Notes: generated from the letters alone by a model not told the origin. DNA of 64,000 bases from Sedimentibacter sp. MB31-C6 (GCF_035934735.1 NZ_CP142396.1:434001-498000); one strand, 5' to 3'. Numbered from the stretch's first letter, positions 8,187 through 17,496 are shown. Made by a program: numbers and translations.

Positions 8187-9029
8187 TTAATTCATTATAA
8201 TATCACTTGATTCTAAAAATGGTGAATACATCATCAATGCATGATTTTGAGTTATATATTCTTCATCCATTAAAATTCCATCAATGGAATACCTTCTGCG
8301 ATAAAGTTCATTGTGCCTGCTACACCCACCCCAGAACTCGCTCTTAAACTGATGATTTTTTTCTAAAATTTCATATTTATAAATAGGTTTACTATTACTT
8401 AACCAACTTCCTTCTAGATAAAACTTTCCAACTTTAACTTTTAATTGAAAGCACTCATCGGTATCATTTCTTATCATTAAATCTCTATATGGAAAAACAC
8501 ATGTAGCTCCGCTTCCAAATGGTTGAGTACGGTTAGAATCAGGAAAAACATCAAAAGAATGTCTATAACGTTCAACAACTGTCAGTGGAGTATGCAGAGT
8601 CATCCAATAAATCAAATTAGAAAGCTGACATAAACCGCCTCCTATTCCCATAGTAAAGGTACCACAATATAATACCATACCAGGAACATATCCTTTTTTA
8701 GCAGAAGGTTTCCCAATAAGTTTCCAATAACTGAAAGTTTCTCCAGGTCTAATTACAATACCATCAAGTTTATTTACTGCCAACTTAAGATTAATAATTT
8801 TATTATATTGATATTGCATATCTACATCTTTTAGTTCTCTCAATAGTGGAGTTTTATGAGAAAAATAAACACATTCTAAATTCTTTTCACTTCGGTTATC
8901 AGCAAACTTAAACTTTCCTGAAAACCATAGAATATATCGAGCTAAAGAATAATATATTTTACCGGCTATTAATCGAATTTTACTTCGTTTAATTGGTTTT
9001 AAACTATTTTGAGTATCAGTATTATTCAA
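8187..9029 (-). CDS. VanW family protein
   Basis: 280 residues with the VanW core: LKLAVNKLDGIVIRPGETFSYWKLIG, KGYVPGMVLYCGTF, GIGGGLCQLSNLIYWMTLHTPLTVVERYRHSFDVFPD. VanW proteins were first seen in vancomycin-resistance clusters but occur widely in Firmicutes as proteins of unclear cell-surface function; no van genes lie nearby. No clear signal peptide is visible. It follows the sigma/anti-sigma-like genes on the same strand at 37 bases. Confidence 0.88.
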   Translation of the reverse strand: MNNTDTQNSLKPIKRSKIRLIAGKIYYSLARYILWFSGKFKFADNRSEKNLECVYFSHKTPLLRELKDVDMQYQYNKIINLKLAVNKLDGIVIRPGETFSYWKLIGKPSAKKGYVPGMVLYCGTFTMGIGGGLCQLSNLIYWMTLHTPLTVVERYRHSFDVFPDSNRTQPFGSGATCVFPYRDLMIRNDTDECFQLKVKVGKFYLEGSWLSNSKPIYKYEILEKNHQFKSEFWGGCSRHNELYRRRYSIDGILMDEEYITQNHALMMYSPFLESSDIIMN

Positions 9030-9066
9030 GTTTTGCTCCTCCTATAATTGTCTAATTATTATTATT

Positions 9067-9735
9067 TTATTTTCTAACATATAAAGATTCAGCTATCTTT
9101 ATTATTTCTTCCCTGGTTTCATAGCCGCTAATCAGGTGTACATAACGGTTGTCATTAATGATTATTGTGGTGAGTCCTCTTTTAGTATATATTATTCCAT
9201 TCATTTTGTTTATTGTTATATCTTCAGTAGTTATTCCCTCTGTATCGACTGCCATGCTAACACTTAATGTAAATTGCTCAACCATAATTTCCTGTTCATT
9301 TTCATTGGAGTAAACCATAAAATGCATCAGTTTCATATCTTCTTCTTCTAACAGAGTATATCCGTCAGGAATATATGAAGGTACGTAAACATCTTCAATT
9401 GTTTCAGGTACTTCAATATTTTCTTCATTATTGAATAGAATTTCCGAAAATTCAGTATATATTTTTTCCGTCAACTTTATTACAGGAAGTCTTAACGCTT
9501 CAACACTCATTGACGCTGCTATAATAATTATAATTAATGATGCTGCCACAATACTTCTTCTAACTCTGAATTTATTTATATTTACATATTTTATATTTGC
9601 TTTCCTTATTAAATGCTTCATTTTTTGTTTAAATTCAGAAGAAAAATTGTGATAATCTTTTAAATCCGAAGGAATGGCTTCTAATTCTCTTTTCATTGAT
9701 ATTTCTAACGCTTCTGTTAATAATTCATTAGCCAT
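9067..9735 (-). CDS. DUF4367 protein, likely membrane anti-sigma-type
   Basis: 222 residues: a cytoplasmic N-terminus of about 58 residues, one membrane span at about 62-80 (RRSIVAASLIIIIIAASMSV), and an outer DUF4367 domain (VYVPSYIPDGYTLLEEE ... VEQFTLSVSMAVDTEG ... INKMNGIIYTKRGLTTIII). This layout is typical of anti-sigma-like proteins encoded beside ECF factors. It lies 14 bases after a degenerate sigma-like gene and about 0.7 kb after a proper ECF gene. Confidence 0.75.
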   Translation of the reverse strand: MANELLTEALEISMKRELEAIPSDLKDYHNFSSEFKQKMKHLIRKANIKYVNINKFRVRRSIVAASLIIIIIAASMSVEALRLPVIKLTEKIYTEFSEILFNNEENIEVPETIEDVYVPSYIPDGYTLLEEEDMKLMHFMVYSNENEQEIMVEQFTLSVSMAVDTEGITTEDITINKMNGIIYTKRGLTTIIINDNRYVHLISGYETREEIIKIAESLYVRK

Positions 9736-9749
9736 GTCGAACCACCTTT

Positions 9750-10196
9750 CTAATATTTTAAATCAGTTTCTTTCAGCATTTCAAAAGCTTCAAAGTTCTC
9801 AAGACTAATATAATCTTTCAATTCTTTTCTTCCACAAATAAGCTCCCTAAGCAGCTCATCATAAGAATAATCTACTATAGGTATATTATCTGATACTTTA
9901 TATCCTAACATATCTTTCCAAATAATTACAGCTCTGTTTATAGGTTTAAGTTTTAATAAGGCATTTTGAATTCCTTTAAAATTATCATTATAATGTGAGC
10001 TTGGTGTATTAAGGAATATTCTTATTAATTCTAAAATTGTTAACTTAAAACTACTTTCTATAACCTTATAATCTTCGCTCAATTCTATAATAGTATTAAT
10101 AATTGCTGATGTAGCTATTTCCCCGGCAATTTCTTTATCACCAGTTAGCCTAAAAGCAATTGTATAAACTTTTCTAAAAAATATTTCCATTTTCAT
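9750..10196 (-). CDS. Divergent sigma-70-like protein
   Basis: 148 residues. The first third (FFRKVYTIAFRLTGDKEIAGEIATSAIINTI) follows the rhythm of an ECF region 2 helix pair, and LLKLKPINRAVIIWKDMLGYKVSDN resembles region 4 up to the helix-turn-helix; the recognition helix is poorly conserved. It may be an ECF factor in decay or a protein that has taken another role. The adjoining DUF4367 gene supports a sigma/anti-sigma origin. This is my reading of weak similarity. Confidence 0.45.
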   Translation of the reverse strand: MKMEIFFRKVYTIAFRLTGDKEIAGEIATSAIINTIIELSEDYKVIESSFKLTILELIRIFLNTPSSHYNDNFKGIQNALLKLKPINRAVIIWKDMLGYKVSDNIPIVDYSYDELLRELICGRKELKDYISLENFEAFEMLKETDLKY

Positions 10197-10455
10197 AAGC
10201 TCCCCTATCTAATATATTGTTAAGAAATTCATAATAATATTTTCCCTATACTATATAAACAATTTAAAAGCAGTTTTGGGGACAAAATTTATTAAAAAAT
10301 TTACAATTATTTTCTAGTTAAGATAGCTCTTAAAATTATGTTACCATCTATTGAAATTAGTATATAAATAAAAAAGACATTTCACTTGCCTATCGACATC
10401 AGAAACATCCTCTATTTCATACCTATAAACTCATCCTTTTAGGAAGTCATATATG

Positions 10456-10989
10456 TTAAAACACCACATTAATATTCTCAAGTAACTTTTGTCTTCCTCT
10501 TTGAAGTCTTTTTTTTACTGTTTCATTTGAAACGTTTATCAATCCCGATATTTCCTGTGTTTTTAAATCCTCAACATATGTTAAATATAAAACATCCTTA
10601 TAAATTATTGGCAAACTCATAATTTTTTCAACAATGAAATCAAAGGATAATTTTGATAGTACCTCATCTTCAAGATTTAAATCATCTTTTGTATTTTCTA
10701 CAAAACCATCAATATCTACAATGTTTTTTTGTTTTTTCAGCATATTTAAAGAAATATTTCGAACTATAATAACAACATATCCCTTAGTTCTATTACTATT
10801 AACTTCCGATATGTTGTCCATATTTTTGGCGATTTTAATAAATGCATTATGAACGGCATCTTCTGATAAATAATCATCCTTTAAAATGCTTTTCGCCACA
10901 TAAAACATTATATGCCTATAATAATTATATATTTGTTCAAATTTGCTTTTCTCTTGTTCTGTGTCTAGTAGATTTAAATAAATAAGCAT
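10456..10989 (-). CDS. ECF-type RNA polymerase sigma factor
   Basis: 177 residues with both sigma regions: region 2 (YYRHIMFYVAKSILKDDYLSEDAVHNAFIKIAKNMD, residues 23-58) and region 4 (MSLPIIYKDVLYLTYVEDLKTQEISGLINVSNETVKKRLQRGRQKLLENI). A good promoter lies about 130 bases upstream. No anti-sigma gene is directly adjacent; the DUF4367 protein further down is the best candidate. The 259 bases after the stop (10197-10455) show nothing convincing. Confidence 0.88.
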   Translation of the reverse strand: MLIYLNLLDTEQEKSKFEQIYNYYRHIMFYVAKSILKDDYLSEDAVHNAFIKIAKNMDNISEVNSNRTKGYVVIIVRNISLNMLKKQKNIVDIDGFVENTKDDLNLEDEVLSKLSFDFIVEKIMSLPIIYKDVLYLTYVEDLKTQEISGLINVSNETVKKRLQRGRQKLLENINVVF

Positions 10990-11120
10990 TTCTACCTCTT
11001 TTGTTTACTTAATACTATTCAGCACTAATCTAATAATAAATTTATCAAGTATATGTAATATTACTTTTGTATTATACTTCATTTTATCCTCTTCTTTAAT
11101 TATATTACTATTACAACTAT

Positions 11121-11149
11121 ATTATATAATTTTTCATTGTATCGGTCAA
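11121..11149 (-). promoter_or_regulatory. Promoter of the ECF sigma gene, with inverted repeat
   Basis: On the minus strand TTGACC (11144-11149) and TATAAT (11121-11126) are 17 bases apart. A 7-bp inverted repeat, ATTGTAT/ATACAAT (11136-11155), covers the -35 region and may be an operator. The rest of 10990-11292 shows no gene. Confidence 0.6.
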
Positions 11150-11292
11150 TACAATATTTTCCAATTCATCACACAACCAACATTTTCCTAATGTGAACAA
11201 GGTAATTTAGAGGTGGGGCAATCCTTGAAAAGGCAAGTACTTTTTCATTTGATTTCTACATTCAATGGAATTCTATTTTGTTTTTCTTTCAA

Positions 11293-11883
11293 TTAATCTA
11301 AAATTGATTGTTCCCATAATCCATGATGATTACAATATGCATAAAGTTTGCCATTGCCGCGCATTATAGGAAATCTTACTGCAGAAGTTTGTTCTGGATA
11401 TAACTTATTCAAAAAAACCTTATCATCTGCAACATAGGCTACAAAAGAAATATAATGAGATTTTCGCATCTCATGGTCAAAGGAAATATAGTAATCAATA
11501 TCCATCACCTGTACATCCATACTATGTTCCTTTACTTCCTTTGGAATCAATGCAGTTAACTTCCTACCGCAACAGAAGATAGAGGCAGGACTTGTGCTAA
11601 CTAAAATATTGCCACATAAGGGACACACATAGAATTTAACTTTGCGTATATTTCCATGGTCAGGTGAATTTGGGTTAAGCTCTCCTTCTAGCATCTTCTG
11701 AATGTCTGCACCAAGGATACTTGACAATTCAGACCAAAGTGAAGCATCAGGACAACCCATACCACATTCCCATTTAGATATGGTTTTGTTACTAATATTT
11801 AGTGCATCTGCTACATTCTTTTGTGTTAAACCCTTCTCTTTACGTAACTGTAGAATTAGTTTTCCAACTTTTGCACAATCCAT
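11293..11883 (-). CDS. XRE-family regulator with zinc-ribbon and desulfoferrodoxin-like domain
   Basis: 196 residues in three parts: a Cro/C1-type helix-turn-helix at 5-60 (LRKEKGLTQKNVADALNISNKTISKWE), a zinc-ribbon-like segment (CPLCGN ... CCGRKL), and a C-terminal part like class II desulfoferrodoxin (DIDYYISFDHEMRKSHYISFVAYVADDKV ... LYAYCNHHGLWE). The metal ligands suggest redox or metal sensing; this is inference. It is the last gene after the GIY-YIG/AAA/VWA operon, 45 bases after the VWA stop, but has its own ribosome site (GAGGTGAA). Confidence 0.8.
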   Translation of the reverse strand: MDCAKVGKLILQLRKEKGLTQKNVADALNISNKTISKWECGMGCPDASLWSELSSILGADIQKMLEGELNPNSPDHGNIRKVKFYVCPLCGNILVSTSPASIFCCGRKLTALIPKEVKEHSMDVQVMDIDYYISFDHEMRKSHYISFVAYVADDKVFLNKLYPEQTSAVRFPIMRGNGKLYAYCNHHGLWEQSILD

Positions 11884-11928
11884 CTAATTCACCTCCATTA
11901 ATGAACAACTTATATCTTAATTAGAATA

Positions 11929-12873
11929 TCATCTACTCAAATATCTTGCAATTATTTTTACCAATTGTATAGGAAATTGACTTAAATCAGTTATATCAAG
12001 AAAAGATTCTTTACCATAAATATCACAGATTGTATCTTTATCCTGTCCAATAGCAGCTGCCAAAAATGTAATTCCTTTTCGTCTATATTCCTTTAACACC
12101 ATTTGCATATCACTAATCGCCACATCACCCGAATAATCTGGCATGGCTTTGGGCTGCCCATCACTGATGCTTATCATTAACTTCGTTTGTTCTTTTGCCA
12201 TTAACAATTTTTCAGCCAAAATCCGTATAGCCATTCCGTCACGATTATTACTTCTACCTTTTATATTCATTAATCTAAAGCGATCATCCTGTTCTAAATG
12301 TACGAAATCACAATAAGCATATAGTGACATCTGTTCCAGTGATGAACGATCAGCTGTATCCCCATAAATAATTATAGGAATCTTACACCATTCACAAAAC
12401 TCATAGACAGCTATAGCAGCACATTTTGCCGCTTCTAATCTCCCAAACGCAGACATAGATGCTGATTCATCAATACGTAAGGCAACCACCAATGATGGGG
12501 ATTCATCAGGAGGGAGTTTTTTTGTAAAGTATCTGAAATCTTTCTTCGCAATACTATCAGCATTGAAATGACTACCATATAAATGATTTTTAGAAACAGA
12601 AGTTGAATTTTCATGTATCAATAATGGCATTGTTTTTCGGACAAGTTCACTGACTACCGGCATTAATTCACTATACAACTTATAATATTTTTCTTTCAAT
12701 TCTGGCGAAATCTCCGGTCGATGAACGATTAATTTAATTCCCTGATGATTCGTACCTGAAACTATATCACGAATACTCTTGTTTAGCTGTTTTCTGAAAG
12801 CTTGTTCCTCTTGTTTCTTTTCTTGTTCCGTGGTTTCTAATTGATGATAATAAGGATTGCCATCTTCACCCAT
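11929..12873 (-). CDS. VWA-domain protein (CobT/NorD-type), N-terminus unclear
   Basis: The visible frame from the ATG at 12873 gives 314 residues: a charged linker, then a von Willebrand A domain with a MIDAS-type motif (RIDESASMSAFGRLEAAKCAAIAVYEF near 150) and ISDGQPKAMPDYSG. Such VWA proteins work with MoxR-type AAA ATPases to insert metals or remodel partners. The ATG at 12873 has no ribosome site, and the frame is open, without any start codon, back through the ten-A run (plus-strand T10 near 13039-13048) into the AAA gene. One extra A there would fuse AAA and VWA into a single protein of about 690 residues. Confidence 0.8.
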   Translation of the reverse strand: MGEDGNPYYHQLETTEQEKKQEEQAFRKQLNKSIRDIVSGTNHQGIKLIVHRPEISPELKEKYYKLYSELMPVVSELVRKTMPLLIHENSTSVSKNHLYGSHFNADSIAKKDFRYFTKKLPPDESPSLVVALRIDESASMSAFGRLEAAKCAAIAVYEFCEWCKIPIIIYGDTADRSSLEQMSLYAYCDFVHLEQDDRFRLMNIKGRSNNRDGMAIRILAEKLLMAKEQTKLMISISDGQPKAMPDYSGDVAISDMQMVLKEYRRKGITFLAAAIGQDKDTICDIYGKESFLDITDLSQFPIQLVKIIARYLSR

Positions 12874-13019
12874 ATCAGTACTTATAGTAGTTTGTGTATC
12901 CTCTGAATTTTTATTATAATGCCCTTCACTATCGGCTGACTTTCTAAGTGGAATTGCATCTTCACTTATTGGAACATCATCCGTGTCACTTATTGTTCCA
13001 TCATCCCAAGTATGAATCT

Positions 13020-13991
13020 CTATAGCATCTTTATTCTGTTTTTTTTTTCGTGGTTTGAAATCTCATCTAACTCTTCCATTATCCCTTGCTTTGAAAGCGA
13101 CTCTTCTAATATTTTAATTTCATCAGAATCTGTTGTTATTTTATAAATTACTTTTTGGTACAAAGATTCTATTATATCAATACCATTAGCTACGGAATCT
13201 ATCCAGAAAAAATATGAGCGCATTCCAGCAACTCCTTTAATTGCATTAGCTCTTGCAGTTTCATCCAAAATAATTATGACATTTGCCAACAATTTTAAAA
13301 CTTGCTCATCTTTATATCCTGTCTTAGCTATAGCACGCTCTATCATTACCTCAATAGAAGGCAAATCCATTTTTTCAACATGTTGAATACGATCTCGAAG
13401 TGCTTCATTAAGAAGACGGGTTCCATTATATCCTCTATTTGTAGTAATTACCGCTATAAAGTCAGGGTGACGCTTAATTATGCGTGTTGGTAGATTTATC
13501 GTTCCATCCGGCTCCAAAGCAGAGTTTAATGCCATAAGAACAGCAGCATCACGAATAACAGTTGGTTCTTGAATCTCCAATAGATATCCATTTTCAAAAG
13601 CTCGCACAATTTCTGATGGATAAAAGTTGTACGAAACATCTTTCTCATCTATTTGAGATTGTTCTTCTCCTGAAAGGACTGGTAAAATAGCGCCGATGAT
13701 ATCTGACTTATCCATATCAGCAAAACATGTAACCTTTGTATATGGTAAACCAAAATTGGCCGATAATGCCTTAGCCATCTCAGTCTTTCCTGATCCTGCA
13801 TCTCCTTCTAATAGAATATTTGTTATTTTCATCTCTGTATTATTCCAATTTCTCTTTATTTCATTGCTAACACGAATTTCTTGTTCACTAATTTTATGTG
13901 ATAATGGTTTTTTCCAGACAAGCTTTTTCTCTTCTTCTGTCAACTGTCTACTTGGTGATAAAATCCATTGCCTGTTCATATTATTTTCCAT
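13020..13991 (-). CDS. MoxR-type AAA+ ATPase
   Basis: 323 residues with Walker A (LEGDAGSGKTEMAKALS, about 58-74), a sensor/Walker B region (GYLLEIQEPTVIRDAAVLMALNSAL) and an arginine-rich sensor (TRLLNEALRDRIQHVEKMDLP). It is the ATPase partner expected for the VWA protein that follows. Its ATG overlaps the stop of the GIY-YIG gene (TAATG). The protein ends at a ten-A run, after which the alternative frame continues into the VWA gene; see that entry. Confidence 0.88.
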   Translation of the reverse strand: MENNMNRQWILSPSRQLTEEEKKLVWKKPLSHKISEQEIRVSNEIKRNWNNTEMKITNILLEGDAGSGKTEMAKALSANFGLPYTKVTCFADMDKSDIIGAILPVLSGEEQSQIDEKDVSYNFYPSEIVRAFENGYLLEIQEPTVIRDAAVLMALNSALEPDGTINLPTRIIKRHPDFIAVITTNRGYNGTRLLNEALRDRIQHVEKMDLPSIEVMIERAIAKTGYKDEQVLKLLANVIIILDETARANAIKGVAGMRSYFFWIDSVANGIDIIESLYQKVIYKITTDSDEIKILEESLSKQGIMEELDEISNHEKKNRIKML

Positions 13992-14341
13992 TATTTAATT
14001 CTCCTTACGTTAGGTATGCTCCTAAATTTACGTTCATAAAGTGCTTCTAATTCCTCAGTATAGTCATCTTTATCTTTGTCTTTTTCGTCATAAGGTAAAA
14101 CTTCAAGTACCCCTACTTCAAAGCTATTTTCTTTATAATCATTCCATAACTTTTGCATTATTGGGTTAGGGTGTAAGTTTCCTCTCAACTTAAAACTATT
14201 GCTATTAATACTAGCTTTTGTATCCTTTGAAATATCTATAAATATATCCCCTGTTAATTTACATTTAAAATATATAATTCCCATTTCAGGTTTTCTATAC
14301 TTGTATTTTAATAAAAGTTTCTTTTTCATATTTTCATTCAT
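13991..14341 (-). CDS. GIY-YIG-like nuclease family protein
   Basis: About 116 residues from the ATG at 14341, which sits behind GGAGGTG; the frame also has an ATG at 14356. The pattern KPEMGIIYFKCKLTGDIFIDISKD ... LRGNLHPNPIMQKLWNDYKENSFEVGVLE ... YTEELEALYERKFRS is that of small GIY-YIG-like proteins, with GIIY in place of GVY. Whether catalytic residues are complete cannot be judged by eye. It is the first gene of an operon with AAA and VWA proteins. Confidence 0.65.
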   Translation of the reverse strand: MNENMKKKLLLKYKYRKPEMGIIYFKCKLTGDIFIDISKDTKASINSNSFKLRGNLHPNPIMQKLWNDYKENSFEVGVLEVLPYDEKDKDKDDYTEELEALYERKFRSIPNVRRIK

Positions 14342-14359
14342 TTTTTTCACCTCCATGTT

Positions 14360-14388
14360 ATTATAGCCACCTTCTTTTTTAATAACAA
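14360..14388 (-). promoter_or_regulatory. Promoter of the GIY-YIG/AAA/VWA operon
   Basis: TTGTTA (14383-14388) and TATAAT (14360-14365) on the minus strand, spaced by 17 bases. The predicted transcript start lies only about a dozen bases before the ATG at 14341. Confidence 0.65.
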
Positions 14389-14465
14389 TCCACGCTCCGT
14401 AGACTGACCTAGTTAACTGATATACGTGAACTCGTTCAGCTAAAGCTAAACATCGAGGCTTCAGA

Positions 14466-14496
14466 AAATGACTTACCTTTCAAAAGTAAGTCATTT
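14466..14496. terminator. Hairpin at the end of the catabolic operon
   Basis: AAATGACTTAC pairs with GTAAGTCATTT around a nine-base loop, just after the aldehyde dehydrogenase stop codon. No long T run follows on the minus strand, so strength is uncertain. The bases 14389-14465 hold no gene. Confidence 0.5.
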
Positions 14497-14522
14497 ACAT
14501 AACAATTGATGTATTTTTTGAT

Positions 14523-15887
14523 TTATTTCAAAAAAATACGGAGCAACTTATCCTTCAACTTCGAATATGGCCTGTATCGTATTGGAATATCAAGCCAAGT
14601 TGCCTTTTTTACAATACTTCTATAATGAGTAAATGTATCAAAACTTCTTTTTCCGTGATAGCTTCCCATACCTGAATTTCCTACGCCACCAAAACCCATG
14701 TTAGAATTGGCAAGGTGAATAATGGTATCATTAATACAACCTCCCCCAAAAGAACATATATCTAACACATACTTTTCAACAGAGGAATCGTTGGTAAACA
14801 AGTACAGTGCCAATGGTTTTGGGTTGTTCATGATGTAATCTGTGCATTCTGAGATATGGATGAAGGAAATCATAGGGAGAATAGGGCCAAATATTTCTTC
14901 CTGCATAATAGGCGAATCAAGTGGCACCTCATCCAACAATGTGGGTTCCACAAACCTTCTTTCCTGATCGGTATTTCCACCTGAAACAATCTTTCCGCTC
15001 TCTAATAATCCTGATACTCTCTTAAAATGTTTCTCGTTAATTATTGTATTCATATCCGTCATCCTACCATTAGGAAAAAATTCTTGCAAAGCAGACTTAT
15101 ACCATTTTATAAACTCATCCTTTACATCTCTGTGTATAAATAAATAATCCGGTTCCACACAGGTCTGCCCCGCATTAAGTACTTTTCCGAATGCAATCCG
15201 TCGTGCAGCAACCTTTAAATTTGCTGTTTTATCAACAATAACCGGACTTTTTCCGCCAAGCTCCAGTGTTATTGGTGTAAGATACCTTGCTGCGCTCTCC
15301 ATTACAAGACGTCCAACCGCTGGGCTTCCTGTAAAAAATATATAATCAAACTTTTCTTCCAACAATGCCCTGTTCTGATCTCTACCACCTTCTACAACAG
15401 CTATATATTCTTCAGGAAATATCATTCTTAAAATTTGGGCAATTGCCTTGCTTGTGGCTGGAGCATATGCTGATGGCTTAACTACAGCGGTACATCCAGC
15501 TGAAATAGCACCAATTAATGGTAGAAGACATAACTGTATAGGATAATTCCATGGAGACATAATCAATGCTACTCCATAGGGCTCCGGAGATATAAATGAT
15601 TTAGCTGGAAACTGTGCAATAGATGTGGAAACCCTTTTATTACGCATCCATCTAGACAGATGTCGAATATGAAAACTTAACTCTTCTAATACCATCCCAA
15701 TTTCTGTCATGTAAACTTCCGTAGGGCATTTATTCATATCATTTTTCATTGCTTCATTAAATAAGCTTTCATATTCTTTAATCACACTTTGTAATTTTTG
15801 CAGCATTGATAATCTAAACTCATAGCTTTTAGTACTGCCCTTTTGAAAATAATTCCTTTGCTTTTCAACTAAACTGCGAAAGTTCAT
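14523..15887 (-). CDS. NAD(P)-dependent aldehyde dehydrogenase
   Basis: 454 residues from the ATG at 15887 (GAGGTG upstream). The start chosen overlaps the kinase stop by 23 bases; a longer in-frame start to 16028 would lie deep inside the kinase gene. Family marks: PYGVALIMSPWNYPIQL, the Glu of TLELGGKSPVIVDKTA and the catalytic Cys of NAGQTCVEPDYLF; the C-terminus (GNSGMGSYHGKRSFDTFTH) matches the class 3 / fatty-aldehyde type. In this operon it would oxidise the short aldehyde released by the aldolase; substrate is not known. Confidence 0.9.
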   Translation of the reverse strand: MNFRSLVEKQRNYFQKGSTKSYEFRLSMLQKLQSVIKEYESLFNEAMKNDMNKCPTEVYMTEIGMVLEELSFHIRHLSRWMRNKRVSTSIAQFPAKSFISPEPYGVALIMSPWNYPIQLCLLPLIGAISAGCTAVVKPSAYAPATSKAIAQILRMIFPEEYIAVVEGGRDQNRALLEEKFDYIFFTGSPAVGRLVMESAARYLTPITLELGGKSPVIVDKTANLKVAARRIAFGKVLNAGQTCVEPDYLFIHRDVKDEFIKWYKSALQEFFPNGRMTDMNTIINEKHFKRVSGLLESGKIVSGGNTDQERRFVEPTLLDEVPLDSPIMQEEIFGPILPMISFIHISECTDYIMNNPKPLALYLFTNDSSVEKYVLDICSFGGGCINDTIIHLANSNMGFGGVGNSGMGSYHGKRSFDTFTHYRSIVKKATWLDIPIRYRPYSKLKDKLLRIFLK

Positions 15888-17496
15888 TTTTAGACACCTC
15901 AACACTCTTATGTAAATCTTTAAAGTTTCTTTTATTGCACTTATAAAGTCTCTTAAATACCTGAAAATTCCTATCATACATGACTTTTGTTCTTCTTTGA
16001 GGAACAAAAATGTGTTCTGCTGTAACATAGTCTTTTATAGATTTTAGGTCTGGAATAATTCCCAAACTAACTCCCATAACTGCTGCTGCACCTACAGAAC
16101 CCACGTTCTGTGGATTTGTTGTAACATCAATTTTATGACCTGTTATATCAGCCAAAATTTGACCAGTTATAGTTGATAGAGCTCCTCCTCCTACAAACCT
16201 TATTGTATCAGAAACCTTTATTTTTTTCTCCTGACACTCAAGCATCCATCTCAAATGATAGCAAATACCTTCTACCACAGCTCTAATAAGTTCAGTCTTT
16301 CCTGTATTAATTGTAATATTGAAAAACATCCCAGAGGCATTAGGGTCTTCAAAAGGACATCTATTTCCGTGAAGCCAAGGTGTAAAAATTACGCCTCCAG
16401 CTCCTGGCTCAACCATGTTTATGGTCTCCATCAGATAGTCATATAAATTAGTATAAATTGTTTCTTGGCTTTCTGCCACATTTTTCTTATCCAAATAAAT
16501 ACCTATTTCATCCAAAGCAAGATGATCCTTAACCCACTCAAGACATTTTCCGGCGGTTTCCATTTCAGCAAAATAATTAAAATTTTCACTTTGTGCTCCA
16601 ACAATTGCAGCAATCATATTGAATACATCAACTTTTTGTTTGTCTACAATTGTTGAAACCCATCCAGAAGTTCCCAAGTATATATGAGTATCTCCAGTCT
16701 CAACACATCCAGCTCCAATTCCTATAAGAGATGCATCTCCTCCACCGCCAAAAACGGGTATGCCTGGTACAAGACCCAAATCTGCTGACGATTTTTGAGT
16801 AAGACATCCTGCTTGGTCTGTGGATTTTATTACATTAGGTAAATGCTGCATATTGATGCCATACATTCTGCACAGTGATTTACTCCAACCTCTTTTTCCA
16901 TTTCTGGTATCATAGAGAAGTGATGCAAATGCTGAATCTTCTGTCATAACAAATTGTCCGGTGCACCTATAAATTAAGTATTCTTTTACATCCAGCCATT
17001 TATATATTCTTTCAAAATTTTGCGGTTCGTTATGCTCTACCCATTTGTACTTCCAGACAGGATCTTTCACGCTAGTAGATGCTGCTCCTGATATTATAAG
17101 ACTTTTTGCTAGCTTAAAAACATTGCCTCCTGCAATTTGGATTCCATGTGTTATTCCTTCTTTTATTTCTTTAACTGCACGTTGGTCCATATAGCTCATT
17201 GGTTTTCTGACAGTTATACCGTTTTCATCAACTAAAACAAGCCCCTGCATTTGAGAGCAAAAAGATATCCCTACTATTTCCGATGGATTAATGCTAGTGA
17301 TATCAAACAATTTTTTTGTGGTAGTGCACATAGCACTCCACCATTCACCTTCATCTTGTTCTGCTCCACCGTTCTCGACAATATAAAGGCCGTATCCTTC
17401 ATGAACACCGGCTATCAGCTCTATTTTTTTGTCAATACCAAAAAGGCAGGTTTTTACACCTGTAGTTCCTATATCATAAGCAATTACATATTTCAT
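15865..17496 (-). CDS. FGGY-family sugar kinase (xylulokinase-like)
   Basis: 543 residues with the FGGY fold: AYDIGTTGVKTCLF at the N-terminus, MSYMDQRAVKE, the GGGGDASLIGIGAG and FVGGGALSTITGQILADITG ATP-binding loops. It would phosphorylate a ketose or sugar alcohol before cleavage by the aldolase. It lies between the TetR gene and the aldehyde dehydrogenase. Similarity is closest to xylulokinase/gluconokinase types; the exact sugar cannot be read off. Confidence 0.88.
   Translation of the reverse strand: MKYVIAYDIGTTGVKTCLFGIDKKIELIAGVHEGYGLYIVENGGAEQDEGEWWSAMCTTTKKLFDITSINPSEIVGISFCSQMQGLVLVDENGITVRKPMSYMDQRAVKEIKEGITHGIQIAGGNVFKLAKSLIISGAASTSVKDPVWKYKWVEHNEPQNFERIYKWLDVKEYLIYRCTGQFVMTEDSAFASLLYDTRNGKRGWSKSLCRMYGINMQHLPNVIKSTDQAGCLTQKSSADLGLVPGIPVFGGGGDASLIGIGAGCVETGDTHIYLGTSGWVSTIVDKQKVDVFNMIAAIVGAQSENFNYFAEMETAGKCLEWVKDHLALDEIGIYLDKKNVAESQETIYTNLYDYLMETINMVEPGAGGVIFTPWLHGNRCPFEDPNASGMFFNITINTGKTELIRAVVEGICYHLRWMLECQEKKIKVSDTIRFVGGGALSTITGQILADITGHKIDVTTNPQNVGSVGAAAVMGVSLGIIPDLKSIKDYVTAEHIFVPQRRTKVMYDRNFQVFKRLYKCNKRNFKDLHKSVEVSKNELSQFS

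Noticed and set aside
8187-9029. Vancomycin resistance gene
   Set aside because: VanW homologues are common without resistance; no vanHAX-type genes are in the window.
14389-14465. AGCTaaAGCT motif resembling the end of an IS200/IS605 element
   Set aside because: No transposase, no TnpB and no second end nearby; similarity too slight.
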